NCBI RefSeq assembly: GCF_000187245.1
Contig: NC_027862.1
Location: 682,001 to 746,000 of the forward strand
Source of the DNA: Ogataea parapolymorpha DL-1
Lineage: Eukaryota > Ascomycota > Pichiomycetes > Pichiales > Pichiaceae
DNA length: 64,000 bases
Direction of reading: 5' to 3'
A program made the translations under genes and the position numbers. Below, in pieces: positions 55,748-64,000 of this stretch. The number at the start of each line of letters is the position of its first letter. Position 1 is the first letter of the stretch. The notes under the pieces were generated by a model. It searched no databases and was not told the origin of the DNA. It was given only the letters and a program-made list of their open reading frames with translations.

Positions 55748-58700
55748 TCAACATAGCACTTTGAACTCTTTTCGAAGGTTCTTGAACCGTTTCTTGCTTG
55801 TGCGATGGCCAAACATGCGCTTGTAGAGCTTTGACAGGCGACCAAATAAATATTTGTTGGCACCGAGTAATATTAGGTAGTTGGCACAAGCAGCCACTAA
55901 CAGACTTATCTTGAGGCTTTCGGGTGTCCAGGTGATGTCCATCAGATCTCCAAACCAACTGGTGTTATCAAGATACATCAGTGCAGCAGACAGGATCGAA
56001 GTGGTGAAAACTGTAGTCATGAAGGGGTAATTTTTAGCAGCGGACTCTCTGTACGGAGGACCGACTGTCAGCAGCATTGCAACCATGATGTACTGGAAGT
56101 TCGCAAAAAGAAACAGTACTGTGTTGTCAGAGCATTGGACCTGATCGTCGTCACCGGGAACAGGAGGCATATACCAGCCGTCGTCGGCTTTCTTCAGCGA
56201 TCTCCATATAGAAAACTGGAAACTGAGTAAAACGCAGATGTTTCCGAGCAAGGGAATCAGTATTTTAGGCGACATCAGGTTTGCAGTAGGCCGTTTTGCA
56301 CACAGCTTGTCAAAAGGCTTGCTCCAGGCCATGAACACAGCAAGGGGGATGATCAGGAACATGTCGATATACAAGAACTGGAAATCTCCAAGGTTGGTGC
56401 CCTCCTTATACAATATGGTGACCGTAATGAACTGGATGGCCGAGTACAAGGACATGAATTGGAAACATGAGAAACTCGTCACTAAAGAGGCCCGGCCTTC
56501 TTTGATGACGTCCAAAACACACGAGATCTCAAATATTCTCGACGTGAATGGAGCTGCCACAGACGCTTCTGCTTCGCTCAACGAGATTCCAACATCTGCC
56601 GCCTTTAGTGCTCCGCAATCATTAGCCCCGTCTCCACAGAAGCCCACGGTATAGTCCAACGATTTGAGCCGATCAACAAGCTCATGCTTCTCATCAGGAG
56701 ACATTCTGGCAAAAACGGCGCCCTTCATCAACATCTTCTCAATCAGCTGTTCATGATCGCTCAATTCAGTCAGAATATACTTGAACACATCTCCTGTAAC
56801 GGCTATGCAGTAATCGTCTGTGCGGTTGATATCCAGCGGTATCAGACTGACGGGATCCAGTTGAGAATCCGGGTCGTCGACCTCAGTCCAGACAATCGGG
56901 ATCCTCTGATTGTCCTCGTACTCTTCAAAGGAAGGAATGTAGACTTTGCAGCCCGGGTCGACCAAGCCGCACTCTCGAGAGACGCTGACAGCAGTGAGAA
57001 CGTTGTCCCCCGTGCACATGATGGTGCGCAGCTCGGCATCTTTAAGGTGTTTTAAAGAGCTTTTGGTGGAACTCTTCAGACGGTTTTCGAAAATCAAAAA
57101 GCCGATGAATTCCAGCTCCGACTCGCACTTTTCACGTGGAAGCTCATTCAGAAACTCCAGATCGGTCAAGTTGGCTGCGTTTGGCTTTTTCATAGTCTTG
57201 GTAGCACAAGCAATCACACGGTAGCCATTGTGGGTGTATTCATGAAGTAATTCTCGATAATTAGCTGGAATTGTCTCTGGGAAACACAAGTCCTCTATCA
57301 CTTCAGGTGCACCTTTCACGAAAACATTGAACAGAGCTGGATTGTTTAGCGACTGACATATTGACGACATCCGTCTTAGTTGCGACACAAATTCAAACTC
57401 GCGCAATTTCACAAATAATGTATTATTTTGGAGCTTGTTCTTAGGGCGGAAAAGAACAGGCGAAACGTTGCCGCTGAATTTGTGTCTGGCAACAAAATCG
57501 TTCAAGACTTCGTCGTCCACAGAATTCTCGATCATGTCCCAATTTGTGAACTCAAATGTCTTTGCATCTAAAGGATCTCCAACAATTTCGTCTTCCACCT
57601 TTTTCAAAGATTGACAAGTAAGCATCGTCAGGAACAGCTCGTAGGCCTGGGGACTAGCTGCAGCACCAAATAGCTGGTCCACATGTGCATATAGGTCGGT
57701 GAAATGGCGCTCTTTGCGGTCGCGGATCGGCTCTGAAACGCGAACTCCCATCAAGTCCAAACCTTCCTCCGTCAACGTTCCAGTCTTGTCAAAGCACATG
57801 ACGTCCAGCTTTCCTCCAACGTTTATCCGTGTAGGCGCAATGCAAAACACGCTTTTATGCCGTAATCGCGAAAGTGCAAAGCTGGTACCGATTGTTAATG
57901 TTGCTGGTAATGCAGGCGGAACAACGATTGTGATGAGATCCAATGCGCGCAAAGTGATTGTTTTCCACCCCAGCCCGAGCTTGACGAAGTTGATAGCAGA
58001 AACCACAAAACCAATCAATGCAATAACCGTCATGACACCAATATACTTGAAGGAGTCCCGGTAAAACTTGAAGTCGCTTGGTTTGGGGAAGAGCATTGAC
58101 CTCACCAATGAGCCCTTAGTGGTGTTGAAACCAGTTCTCACAACAAGGGCCATTGCTGGCTCGTCTCCGTTGCTGGCGTAACGGCATCTGACGATCTTCG
58201 TTCCCGAATACAGAAAAGACTTGGCTAACTGAGGAGAGAACTTGGTGCTGGCAAACTCACTTCTCAGATCTGCGGCTGTCTCTGGCGAAATTGGCAACTT
58301 GGACACAGGAACCGACTCGCCTGTCAGCATGGACTCGTTCACGATGCAGTCACCCGAAAGTAAAATTGCGTCACAGGGGAAGTAATGAAGAGACGCATCG
58401 GAAACCTCGTAAACGTCTCCTGGCACCAGTTCTTTAGAGTTGATCTCCTTCCAGAAGCCACTTCTCCAAACTCGCACGTCGCACTCAAACCTCGAAATAG
58501 CACGCATGCGCGTGATGGTTGTCTTTGTTTCAATAAGCGACTCTGCGATGGAAAAGACGGATATAATGAAAATACAGAATGCGTAGTAGTAGTAACTGTC
58601 AGCAAGCCATAGCAAAATCGAAAATGCCTGAAACACATAGAATGGATGAAGAATCTCGTCGGTCAGCAGCTGGAATACCGACTTGTCCTTGATGTCGATG

Positions 58701-59896
58701 AGGTTTTCGCCAAAAATGAGGGACCTGCTTTGGTACAGGTCTTCGGACAAGCCTGTCTTGCTCTCTGGAAAATGGCACCATTTTGGGTCGATCCAGCTAT
58801 TTGCCAGCTTGTAGATGTCTTCCAGCGGATCGTAGAAGAATTTCATATATCTATACTCAAACGAAATCAGAATTGGAACCAGAGGGTCAGTGTTGTCCAG
58901 ATCGTAATCGTCTTTGTCGTCAAACTTGGACTTTGTGAGAAAGGATGACAGCGAGCGGTTGTACCAGTGTCTATTCACATTGATGATGTCCAGCACACCA
59001 AATTCATCCTCCACAACGACCCACTGCGCCTTGGCCAGCGGAGTGGCATTTCCCATCATTTGAATGCGGTATCTTGGAAACCAGCGAAGCCCCAGATACC
59101 CGAGTCCTAAGGTCAGAATGATAAATAGATAATATGCTGCTAGCTTCAAGTACGAGTTGGAGTAGCCTGCGATTCCAATCACAAGGTCTTCCTCCGCAAG
59201 GTAGAATCGCTGGCTCGTGTTTTTAGCTGGAAATTTGGCCCCAAACAGTTTATCGTGGTGTTTGACATCCGCCCAAACTCCAGACTTGGAATCCCACTCG
59301 TCATGCTCTGAAGAAAGATCGCCGTCCTCGTCCGGATACTCCTCCGGAAATAGTTCCTCCTCGCTCGTGTGCATCGATCCGTAGCTGGTTATTGGAATAG
59401 AAGCCAGTTCGGTATTGCTATGGATGGAGACAGCCGGGTACTGCACGGACATACTTCTGTGATGTAATTCATCGTCGTAGGTGTTCCAATTGGTATCATA
59501 ATCAACCAGCATTCCTTCTGGATTGTGCAGCTGGGACGAAGCCCCCTTGGCCTCTTCGATCTGCTGTGTAGTGAAGAACTTGAACTTGGCCCGCTCCTGG
59601 AATTCAACGGTGCTCGCATTTGAGTCCACACGGTGCAACGAGAAATTCTCCAGCTCGCCAAAATCGTCTTGTAGGGCGACACTGGAAATAGCCGGCGAGG
59701 GAAACGGCTGCGGTAGATTATGATGGAATGAAGAGATCGATGAGGGAATCACGTGCGACGCTGCTCCAGAGAACATCTCGGTCTCGTTCTCATCCACATG
59801 GAACTGGCGGGATGCAAGCGACACGGATTCGCGATTTCGTGAGGCCTCACGCCGCCTGGTCGAAAGCGAGGAAAAGGAGTCTTTGTGCGAAGGCAT
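55748..59896 (-). CDS. YPK9: P5B-type ATPase Ypk9 (ATP13A2-like)
   Basis: A 1382-residue P5B ATPase matching yeast Ypk9 (1472), a vacuolar transporter linked to manganese tolerance; the human relative ATP13A2 exports polyamines from lysosomes. The P5B-specific PPALP is near residue 658, DKTGTLT with phospho-Asp703, LTGESVPVSKLP earlier, and CGDGANDCGALKAADVGISL for the hinge. The N-terminal ~230 residues are cytosolic and acidic with Ser/Thr-rich stretches, then a paired hydrophobic hairpin (SYLKLAAYYLFIILTLGLGY). Ion or polyamine specificity is by family only. Confidence 0.93.
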   Translation of the reverse strand: MPSHKDSFSSLSTRRREASRNRESVSLASRQFHVDENETEMFSGAASHVIPSSISSFHHNLPQPFPSPAISSVALQDDFGELENFSLHRVDSNASTVEFQERAKFKFFTTQQIEEAKGASSQLHNPEGMLVDYDTNWNTYDDELHHRSMSVQYPAVSIHSNTELASIPITSYGSMHTSEEELFPEEYPDEDGDLSSEHDEWDSKSGVWADVKHHDKLFGAKFPAKNTSQRFYLAEEDLVIGIAGYSNSYLKLAAYYLFIILTLGLGYLGLRWFPRYRIQMMGNATPLAKAQWVVVEDEFGVLDIINVNRHWYNRSLSSFLTKSKFDDKDDYDLDNTDPLVPILISFEYRYMKFFYDPLEDIYKLANSWIDPKWCHFPESKTGLSEDLYQSRSLIFGENLIDIKDKSVFQLLTDEILHPFYVFQAFSILLWLADSYYYYAFCIFIISVFSIAESLIETKTTITRMRAISRFECDVRVWRSGFWKEINSKELVPGDVYEVSDASLHYFPCDAILLSGDCIVNESMLTGESVPVSKLPISPETAADLRSEFASTKFSPQLAKSFLYSGTKIVRCRYASNGDEPAMALVVRTGFNTTKGSLVRSMLFPKPSDFKFYRDSFKYIGVMTVIALIGFVVSAINFVKLGLGWKTITLRALDLITIVVPPALPATLTIGTSFALSRLRHKSVFCIAPTRINVGGKLDVMCFDKTGTLTEEGLDLMGVRVSEPIRDRKERHFTDLYAHVDQLFGAAASPQAYELFLTMLTCQSLKKVEDEIVGDPLDAKTFEFTNWDMIENSVDDEVLNDFVARHKFSGNVSPVLFRPKNKLQNNTLFVKLREFEFVSQLRRMSSICQSLNNPALFNVFVKGAPEVIEDLCFPETIPANYRELLHEYTHNGYRVIACATKTMKKPNAANLTDLEFLNELPREKCESELEFIGFLIFENRLKSSTKSSLKHLKDAELRTIMCTGDNVLTAVSVSRECGLVDPGCKVYIPSFEEYEDNQRIPIVWTEVDDPDSQLDPVSLIPLDINRTDDYCIAVTGDVFKYILTELSDHEQLIEKMLMKGAVFARMSPDEKHELVDRLKSLDYTVGFCGDGANDCGALKAADVGISLSEAEASVAAPFTSRIFEISCVLDVIKEGRASLVTSFSCFQFMSLYSAIQFITVTILYKEGTNLGDFQFLYIDMFLIIPLAVFMAWSKPFDKLCAKRPTANLMSPKILIPLLGNICVLLSFQFSIWRSLKKADDGWYMPPVPGDDDQVQCSDNTVLFLFANFQYIMVAMLLTVGPPYRESAAKNYPFMTTVFTTSILSAALMYLDNTSWFGDLMDITWTPESLKISLLVAACANYLILLGANKYLFGRLSKLYKRMFGHRTSKKRFKNLRKEFKVLC

Positions 59897-60028
59897 AAAG
59901 ATTTTTAACCCCTAGCGACAAAATAAATATTAAAAACGACATGTGTTTACGTCAGCGCAGGTCTGAAACATCCAAGATGGATGGCTACTGCATAAGTCCT
60001 TTTCATGATTAGCGTACATGCGTAAAGA

Positions 60029-60580
60029 TCATTTCTTGAGGAAAGAGGGTTTGGGAAGAGAGACGGTCGAAGGCGCACTATGGAAGGACGAGCCTGCATA
60101 TACCGGGGTGGAGGAGGAAAGGGAGGACATCGACGTCGAAGATTGGGAATGGGGGGATTTTTTCAGGTACGAGTCGGCACTAGATGGCAAATTCGTAACA
60201 CCTGAGTTTCTATTGGATGTAGTGGACAGCTGCTTGTGGTTATCGCGGGTCTTCTTCTTCGTACGCCCGCCGAAATCTGGTTTCTGGCCATCGGGCAGCG
60301 ATTGTGACGAGTCCAGCAACAAGTTCTTTAAATTGTTTGTGGTCGATTCCACGACTGCGTTCTGTTTGAGTCCTTTGGACGCCTTATCTGATTGAGACTT
60401 TTTCTGTGTTGGTTGTTGTTTGGACTTGTTTTTATCTGAGTGGCCAAAATCCACAGCAGTTCCGTCAGGAAGCACTCCTCGTGGCGGGATAAATGCATCT
60501 GCTGGTTTCTTGCGGGCACCCTTTTTCGTTTTAGCCAGGCCTGGGCCTCCCAGGTCTATATTTTGAGACTGAACCATCAT
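60029..60580 (-). CDS. EDC1: mRNA decapping enhancer Edc1/Edc2-like
   Basis: A 183-residue basic, disordered protein. It carries two LPDG-type motifs (LPDGTAVDFGHSDK at 37-50 and LPDGQKPDFGG at 95-105), NLKNLLL at 83-89, and a C-terminus YAGSSFHSAPSTVSLPKPSF (161-180). These correspond in order to motifs of S. cerevisiae Edc1 (LPNGQKPNFGH, NLKNLLL, YAGSTF, LPKPSFL). The last is the Dcp1-binding motif that activates Dcp2 decapping. The doubled LPDG motif is notable. Edc1 versus Edc2 is not separable here. Two adjacent ATGs precede it; the first is used. Confidence 0.8.
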   Translation of the reverse strand: MMVQSQNIDLGGPGLAKTKKGARKKPADAFIPPRGVLPDGTAVDFGHSDKNKSKQQPTQKKSQSDKASKGLKQNAVVESTTNNLKNLLLDSSQSLPDGQKPDFGGRTKKKTRDNHKQLSTTSNRNSGVTNLPSSADSYLKKSPHSQSSTSMSSLSSSTPVYAGSSFHSAPSTVSLPKPSFLKK

Positions 60581-60676
60581 GATTGTTTATTTGATTGTGA
60601 GTCAGGTAATTTAATTATTTTGCTAATTACACTATTTTAGAGACAGAATAATTTTCGACACAGCAGTGAAACAGCT

Positions 60677-61972
60677 TCAGAATAAATCTGCTAGGTCGTC
60701 ATCGTTATCTTCCGCCTCCTCGTTCTCGCCTGCTTCCTCGTTATCCTCCTGATCTTCTTGATCGTCTTCGTCGTCTTCGTCCTTATTTTGATCGTTCGTA
60801 CTCTCTTGCTCCTGTATTTGCATGCGTTTCAACTCAAGTTCCTGCTTGAGTCTTCCAATAACGTCAGTAATACGGTTCCGCATGATAGGGTTATTGGCCT
60901 TCGCCAGGTCGCGGGACTTCTGCTCGATCGTGCTTTCCAGTTCACTGATCTCCTCACGCAAAATGGCGTTGTGTTGCTGTGTCTCGTTCATCTCTTCTCC
61001 AACAGGACGTGTGTGTTCTTCCTCATCCTCTTCTTCGTCATCGTCATCATCATCATCGTCATCGTCGGAAGACTCGCGTTCCTCATCGGCAGAAGCACCC
61101 TCAATAATCTCTTCCTCCTCCTCGTCCCGTGGTGCGTCCTCGAATGCGGCCTCCAGCTCCAAGTCCAGCTCGTCCTCGTTGTCGTCCGCCTCCATCAGTC
61201 TGTCCAGCTCGTTCTCTCTCTTGGCTTCTGGTTCTTTCTGTTTCTTTTTCTTGAACGCAACAGGCTCGGGAGTGGAGTAGCTGCTGGCCTCTTCCGATGG
61301 ATCAATAAATGTGTATGTGCTAGACTCGGCTTCGTCGTCCAGGTCCAGAAGTTGCTGGACCCTGTCTTCGATGCTCTGCATGATTTTCTGTTGGTAACGC
61401 CTCTTAAAACGCTGCTTTGCGTTCTCCAGCGGCGGCGTGATTCCGTCCGGATACGACTCGCCATGCTCCATGTCAACGTCTATGTCCTTGATATCTTTTT
61501 CGGACTCGAGGCGCTTCACGATCAACAGCATCTGGCACACGTCGATCGTCTTGAATATGTTCTTTTTGTCCACAGACTTGTGGACTTCCACCACAGTCGG
61601 CAACTCGACAAGCTTGCCTCCGTACAACATTCCATTTATTCGCAAAATTGCCCGTCTCTTGTCCTTCCACTTGATCGTGATCCCACTCATATCTCCGTCC
61701 TCTACACATCTGCGCAGATAATCCAGTGACTCATCTGGTATCATTCTCAAAATGATACCCTCTTCGATCAATGGGTCGTCTTCTCTGTCGGGGTCTTCCG
61801 AGTCATACCCGTCACCGGGCATTCTAGTAGGCTTGACCCTAATTGTGGGCACTTTTTTCGTCGTGCTCAACTTGAGCGTGGGAAGCGACTCATCTGTTCC
61901 GGAAGATGTCCTGAGCTTGATCTTTGGCTTTTCGTCGTCCTTGTTGCTTAATTTTATTTTCAGTTTAGGCAT
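60677..61972 (-). CDS. TAF7: TFIID subunit Taf7
   Basis: A 431-residue TFIID subunit with the TAFII55 domain at about residues 64-165: EEGIILRMIP, AILRINGMLYGGKLVELPTVV, and EVHKSVDKKNIFKTIDVCQM. The C-terminal half is very acidic, including a run of Asp residues (DDDDDDDDD around 310) encoded by a GAT/GAC repeat tract (about 61040-61070), followed by a coiled coil (LREEISELESTIEQKS). S. cerevisiae Taf7 is 590 residues. It shares a 68-bp divergent promoter with MTF1. Confidence 0.93.
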   Translation of the reverse strand: MPKLKIKLSNKDDEKPKIKLRTSSGTDESLPTLKLSTTKKVPTIRVKPTRMPGDGYDSEDPDREDDPLIEEGIILRMIPDESLDYLRRCVEDGDMSGITIKWKDKRRAILRINGMLYGGKLVELPTVVEVHKSVDKKNIFKTIDVCQMLLIVKRLESEKDIKDIDVDMEHGESYPDGITPPLENAKQRFKRRYQQKIMQSIEDRVQQLLDLDDEAESSTYTFIDPSEEASSYSTPEPVAFKKKKQKEPEAKRENELDRLMEADDNEDELDLELEAAFEDAPRDEEEEEIIEGASADEERESSDDDDDDDDDDEEEDEEEHTRPVGEEMNETQQHNAILREEISELESTIEQKSRDLAKANNPIMRNRITDVIGRLKQELELKRMQIQEQESTNDQNKDEDDEDDQEDQEDNEEAGENEEAEDNDDDLADLF

Positions 61973-62040
61973 GGGTAGATAATGAAAACAAAAAAAAATA
62001 AAAAAAATAAAAAATCAAACTACATTTTAGACCCAGCTCC

Positions 62041-63108
62041 ATGTCCAAAGTGATAACCAGAGCCCAGTTTGTGAGCTCGATTGAGACATTCAAACAGGCG
62101 TATGAGAGTCCATACTTTGGTCGAAATAGCGCCAAAATCCCCTTTTCGCAGGAGGTCAACCACCAGATTTTCGAGAAGCTTGATCTGAAAAACCAGTACG
62201 AAAACCCATCCGAAAAATTGCACATAGTTGACTACAACACCGGTTTCAACAGCTTCGTTTACGATCTACATCATTATCTCCGTCCACGCTTTCATCTCCT
62301 TATCCCTAACAGTGCAACAACGCACAAGTTTTGGAAAAGACTCCAGGACATGGATCCCTTGTGCCGTAACTTTTATCTTTTTGAAGAGGATCCACGGTCT
62401 CTTAGACACTATAATTCCGAAGAACTCATCAATAGTGGAAAAGTTGTGCTTGACAGGAACCCGGCAGAGAAAGTGAACCAAACTCTGCTCATCACCGGCT
62501 CCTACATCACCACCACTGACAAGTCAAAAGTGAGAAGCATGCTCTACTTCAACCAAATGTGTCTCGCTTGGTACAAATACCAAAAAGTGAAGTCACTTTT
62601 CTGGCTGCGTCCAGCAGATGCCCTGAAATACCTTGGAATCATGGGTTCGAGGTTCAGACAAACCAATTCTGTGGTTGCAACCGCCTTCAACGACGTGAAC
62701 GTTATTGCATACAGCAACTTCGAAAAGCAGAAAAGCGTCACTAGGTGCATGCCCGAATTCCCTGACGCTATCAAGCTGCCTAAGGTGCCCCAACATGAAG
62801 ACCTGATGTTGGTTGAGTTCCAATCGAACCACGAAAAATACTCAATTGAGCACATGTCCGAGTTCACGCTGGTTCTACACAAGCTCTTCATGTTGCCGAG
62901 CTACAAGGTGATCCAAAACCTGCATTTCCTCGGGCCGGGAGCAGACGAGTACTTCAAACAGGTACTTCCTGCGTCGGTTCTCGATTGCAGAATCTGTGAC
63001 CTCCCGATAGAGGAACTTGTTAATATTTCCAATTTATACTTCCGCTGGCCCTTCAAGCCAATCACCGACCTTGAACTTTACATGGAGGCCGACAAGGATC
63101 ATAATTAA
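62041..63108 (+). CDS. MTF1: Mitochondrial transcription factor Mtf1
   Basis: A 355-residue protein resembling Mtf1, the specificity factor that lets Rpo41 open mitochondrial promoters. The fold is a dimethyladenosine transferase-like Rossmann domain: IFEKLDLKNQYENPSEKLHIVDYNTGFNS-type start, VKSLFWLRPADALKYLGIMG in the middle, and RWPFKPITDLELYMEA at the end, aligned with WPFKPD near the end of yeast Mtf1 (341). The SAM motif is degenerate, as in Mtf1, so methylase activity is not expected. The first ATG is used. Confidence 0.85.
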   Translation: MSKVITRAQFVSSIETFKQAYESPYFGRNSAKIPFSQEVNHQIFEKLDLKNQYENPSEKLHIVDYNTGFNSFVYDLHHYLRPRFHLLIPNSATTHKFWKRLQDMDPLCRNFYLFEEDPRSLRHYNSEELINSGKVVLDRNPAEKVNQTLLITGSYITTTDKSKVRSMLYFNQMCLAWYKYQKVKSLFWLRPADALKYLGIMGSRFRQTNSVVATAFNDVNVIAYSNFEKQKSVTRCMPEFPDAIKLPKVPQHEDLMLVEFQSNHEKYSIEHMSEFTLVLHKLFMLPSYKVIQNLHFLGPGADEYFKQVLPASVLDCRICDLPIEELVNISNLYFRWPFKPITDLELYMEADKDHN

Positions 63109-63195
63109 CTGACTATAGACTACATAATAAATCTCACGGCTGTGCATATACAAAATTTTCAACGGTTTTGCATCGGTTGCTCGACTTAATGTGGA

Positions 63196-63987
63196 ATGTC
63201 AAGCAATGACAAGCTAACCAACCAAATACGGCACCATATCATTGTGGATCCAAGCTCTTTGGTGTTTGGAGGAATTTCGAGACTCAATAAGTGGCAGACA
63301 GAGTACTCTTTGACTGTCTTTGTTCCTAACTATACACTGAGAGAACTAGACTTCCTCAAACGCTCGATCAATCCTGTTGTTGCCCGAAATGCCAGGGAGA
63401 GCATTCGTGTGATTGACGCAGCAATATCCGAAGACCCTGCCGATACCCAAAATCCGCGTATTGCGCAGTTTCTGCTGGAATCTCCCGAAGAAGCAGGCCC
63501 AGACTGGAAAAAAGCTTCAAGCTACAGACAACGGACGCCCCTGGTAGAAGAAATACCGGCAGTGGCTAGCGGCTATGGATTATATCAAGAGCCTCGAAAC
63601 AAGGCTATGCGCTCGTTGAACACCGCATTCGAACAGCAGGAGGAAATTACAAAAAATACCGATCAGCATGAAAAGGCCAAGGTCCCTCCACGACTTAGGT
63701 ACCTGATCCGCTCGTGCATTCAAAAACAGTACGTCGAAAATAAGAAGCGGAAATCTAAGTCAAAAATCGATTGGGTGGTCGTTTGCGAGGACCCTGTCAC
63801 TACTACATGGCTCCGGTGTTTCGGGTTCAAAGTGCTGAGCATGAACCAGATGCAAGCGTTTCTGGAACAGCCAACCTCCATCGACGTACCAAAAGCAGCG
63901 AACGAGGAGCCGGGTATGGTGAAAACACAGGATTACAGAAAAATCACGTTTGCTCCCAGAGGATCTGGCAAGTTATGGAAACCATAG
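63196..63987 (+). CDS. NMD4: Nonsense-mediated decay PIN-domain protein Nmd4
   Basis: A 263-residue protein with a PIN domain. HHIIVDPSSLVFGG begins the fold, then FVPNYTLRELDFLKR, LRYLIRSCIQKQYVE, and WVVVCEDPVTTTWLRC. The C-terminus FAPRGSGKLWKP matches YASRGTGELWSP of S. cerevisiae Nmd4 (218), which binds the Upf1 helicase domain in an SMG6-like way. A first acidic residue of the PIN set (VDPSS) is retained; the full catalytic quartet is not obvious. The gene is complete; it ends 13 bp before the window edge. Confidence 0.9.
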   Translation: MSSNDKLTNQIRHHIIVDPSSLVFGGISRLNKWQTEYSLTVFVPNYTLRELDFLKRSINPVVARNARESIRVIDAAISEDPADTQNPRIAQFLLESPEEAGPDWKKASSYRQRTPLVEEIPAVASGYGLYQEPRNKAMRSLNTAFEQQEEITKNTDQHEKAKVPPRLRYLIRSCIQKQYVENKKRKSKSKIDWVVVCEDPVTTTWLRCFGFKVLSMNQMQAFLEQPTSIDVPKAANEEPGMVKTQDYRKITFAPRGSGKLWKP

Positions 63988-64000
63988 CTCTAATATGTTA

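Noticed and set aside
60758..61729. 323-codon plus-strand frame opposite TAF7
   Set aside because: Leu/Val/Phe-rich shadow created by the acidic repetitive TAF7 coding strand; the TAF7 frame has a clear family domain.
1..64000. CUG-Ser clade genetic code
   Set aside because: CTG codons fall at conserved leucines, for example in the Walker A helix of the YCF1-like gene.
1..64000. tRNA genes, transposons, LTRs, CRISPR arrays, viral remnants
   Set aside because: None recognised in any intergenic gap; the window is almost entirely conserved nuclear genes.

Overview
The window is a compact stretch of budding-yeast (Saccharomycotina) nuclear chromosome holding 45 supported protein-coding genes on both strands and little else. 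Nearly all have one-to-one counterparts in Saccharomyces cerevisiae. CTG falls where conserved leucines are expected (for example in the first ATP-binding domain of the YCF1-like transporter), which argues against the CUG-Ser code. The moderate G+C, very short introns (41 nt and probably 33 nt) and a twin-CX9C protein resembling a respiratory complex I assembly factor suggest Pichiaceae, most likely an Ogataea-type methylotroph. The species is inferred, not shown. No tRNA, rRNA, snRNA, transposon, CRISPR array or viral sequence was recognised.

Layout. 1-9.5 kb: NOC2, a T2 ribonuclease (RNY1), MCP1, a divergent ribonucleotide reductase large subunit, ATG6/VPS30 and GET3. 9.5-19.7 kb: CHL1, PSY4 (with a tiny intron), MXR2, GLO1, MET18, JIP5 and RHO1. 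20.2-27.9 kb: MET16, Mediator MED10, a mitoribosomal uS7 with a very long N-terminal extension, an Acinus-like RRM protein, SDH4, LSB5, a dual-start glutaredoxin and GPA1. 28-34.9 kb: an unrecognised disordered protein, PAN3, a 1.35 kb stretch without a convincing gene, a short-chain dehydrogenase, and a small WOPR transcription factor behind a 0.6 kb leader region. 35-44.3 kb: COG6, DPH1, SHQ1, an unrecognised protein, ASF1, an NFKBIL1-like protein and RSM22. 44.4-50.2 kb: an intron-containing Svl3/Pam1-like protein, an AreA/GAT1-type GATA factor, GPN3 and an HST3/4-type sirtuin. 50.3-64 kb: a YCF1-like ABC transporter, FIS1, an NDUFAF8-like protein, YPK9, EDC1/2, TAF7, MTF1 and NMD4.

Functional themes recur but nothing is an operon: mitochondrial function (MCP1, MXR2, uS7m, SDH4, RSM22, FIS1, NDUFAF8-like, MTF1), mRNA decay (PAN3, EDC1, NMD4), sulfur and nitrogen control (MET16, GATA factor), and chromatin (ASF1, HST3/4, TAF7, MED10). 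Genes are tightly packed: several divergent pairs share promoters of 37-70 bp, and some convergent pairs abut or overlap at their stop codons.

Most notable: (1) the RNR large subunit keeps every catalytic residue but has a degraded ATP-cone, with Leu at the position aligned to the dATP-feedback Asp57 of yeast Rnr1; (2) mitoribosomal uS7 carries about 480 extra residues; (3) an Acinus-type RRM occurs in a budding yeast; (4) two very short introns hide the true N-termini of PSY4 and the Svl3-like gene; (5) a 1.35 kb gene-poor region lies upstream of the SDR gene. I found no wholly new multi-gene system.
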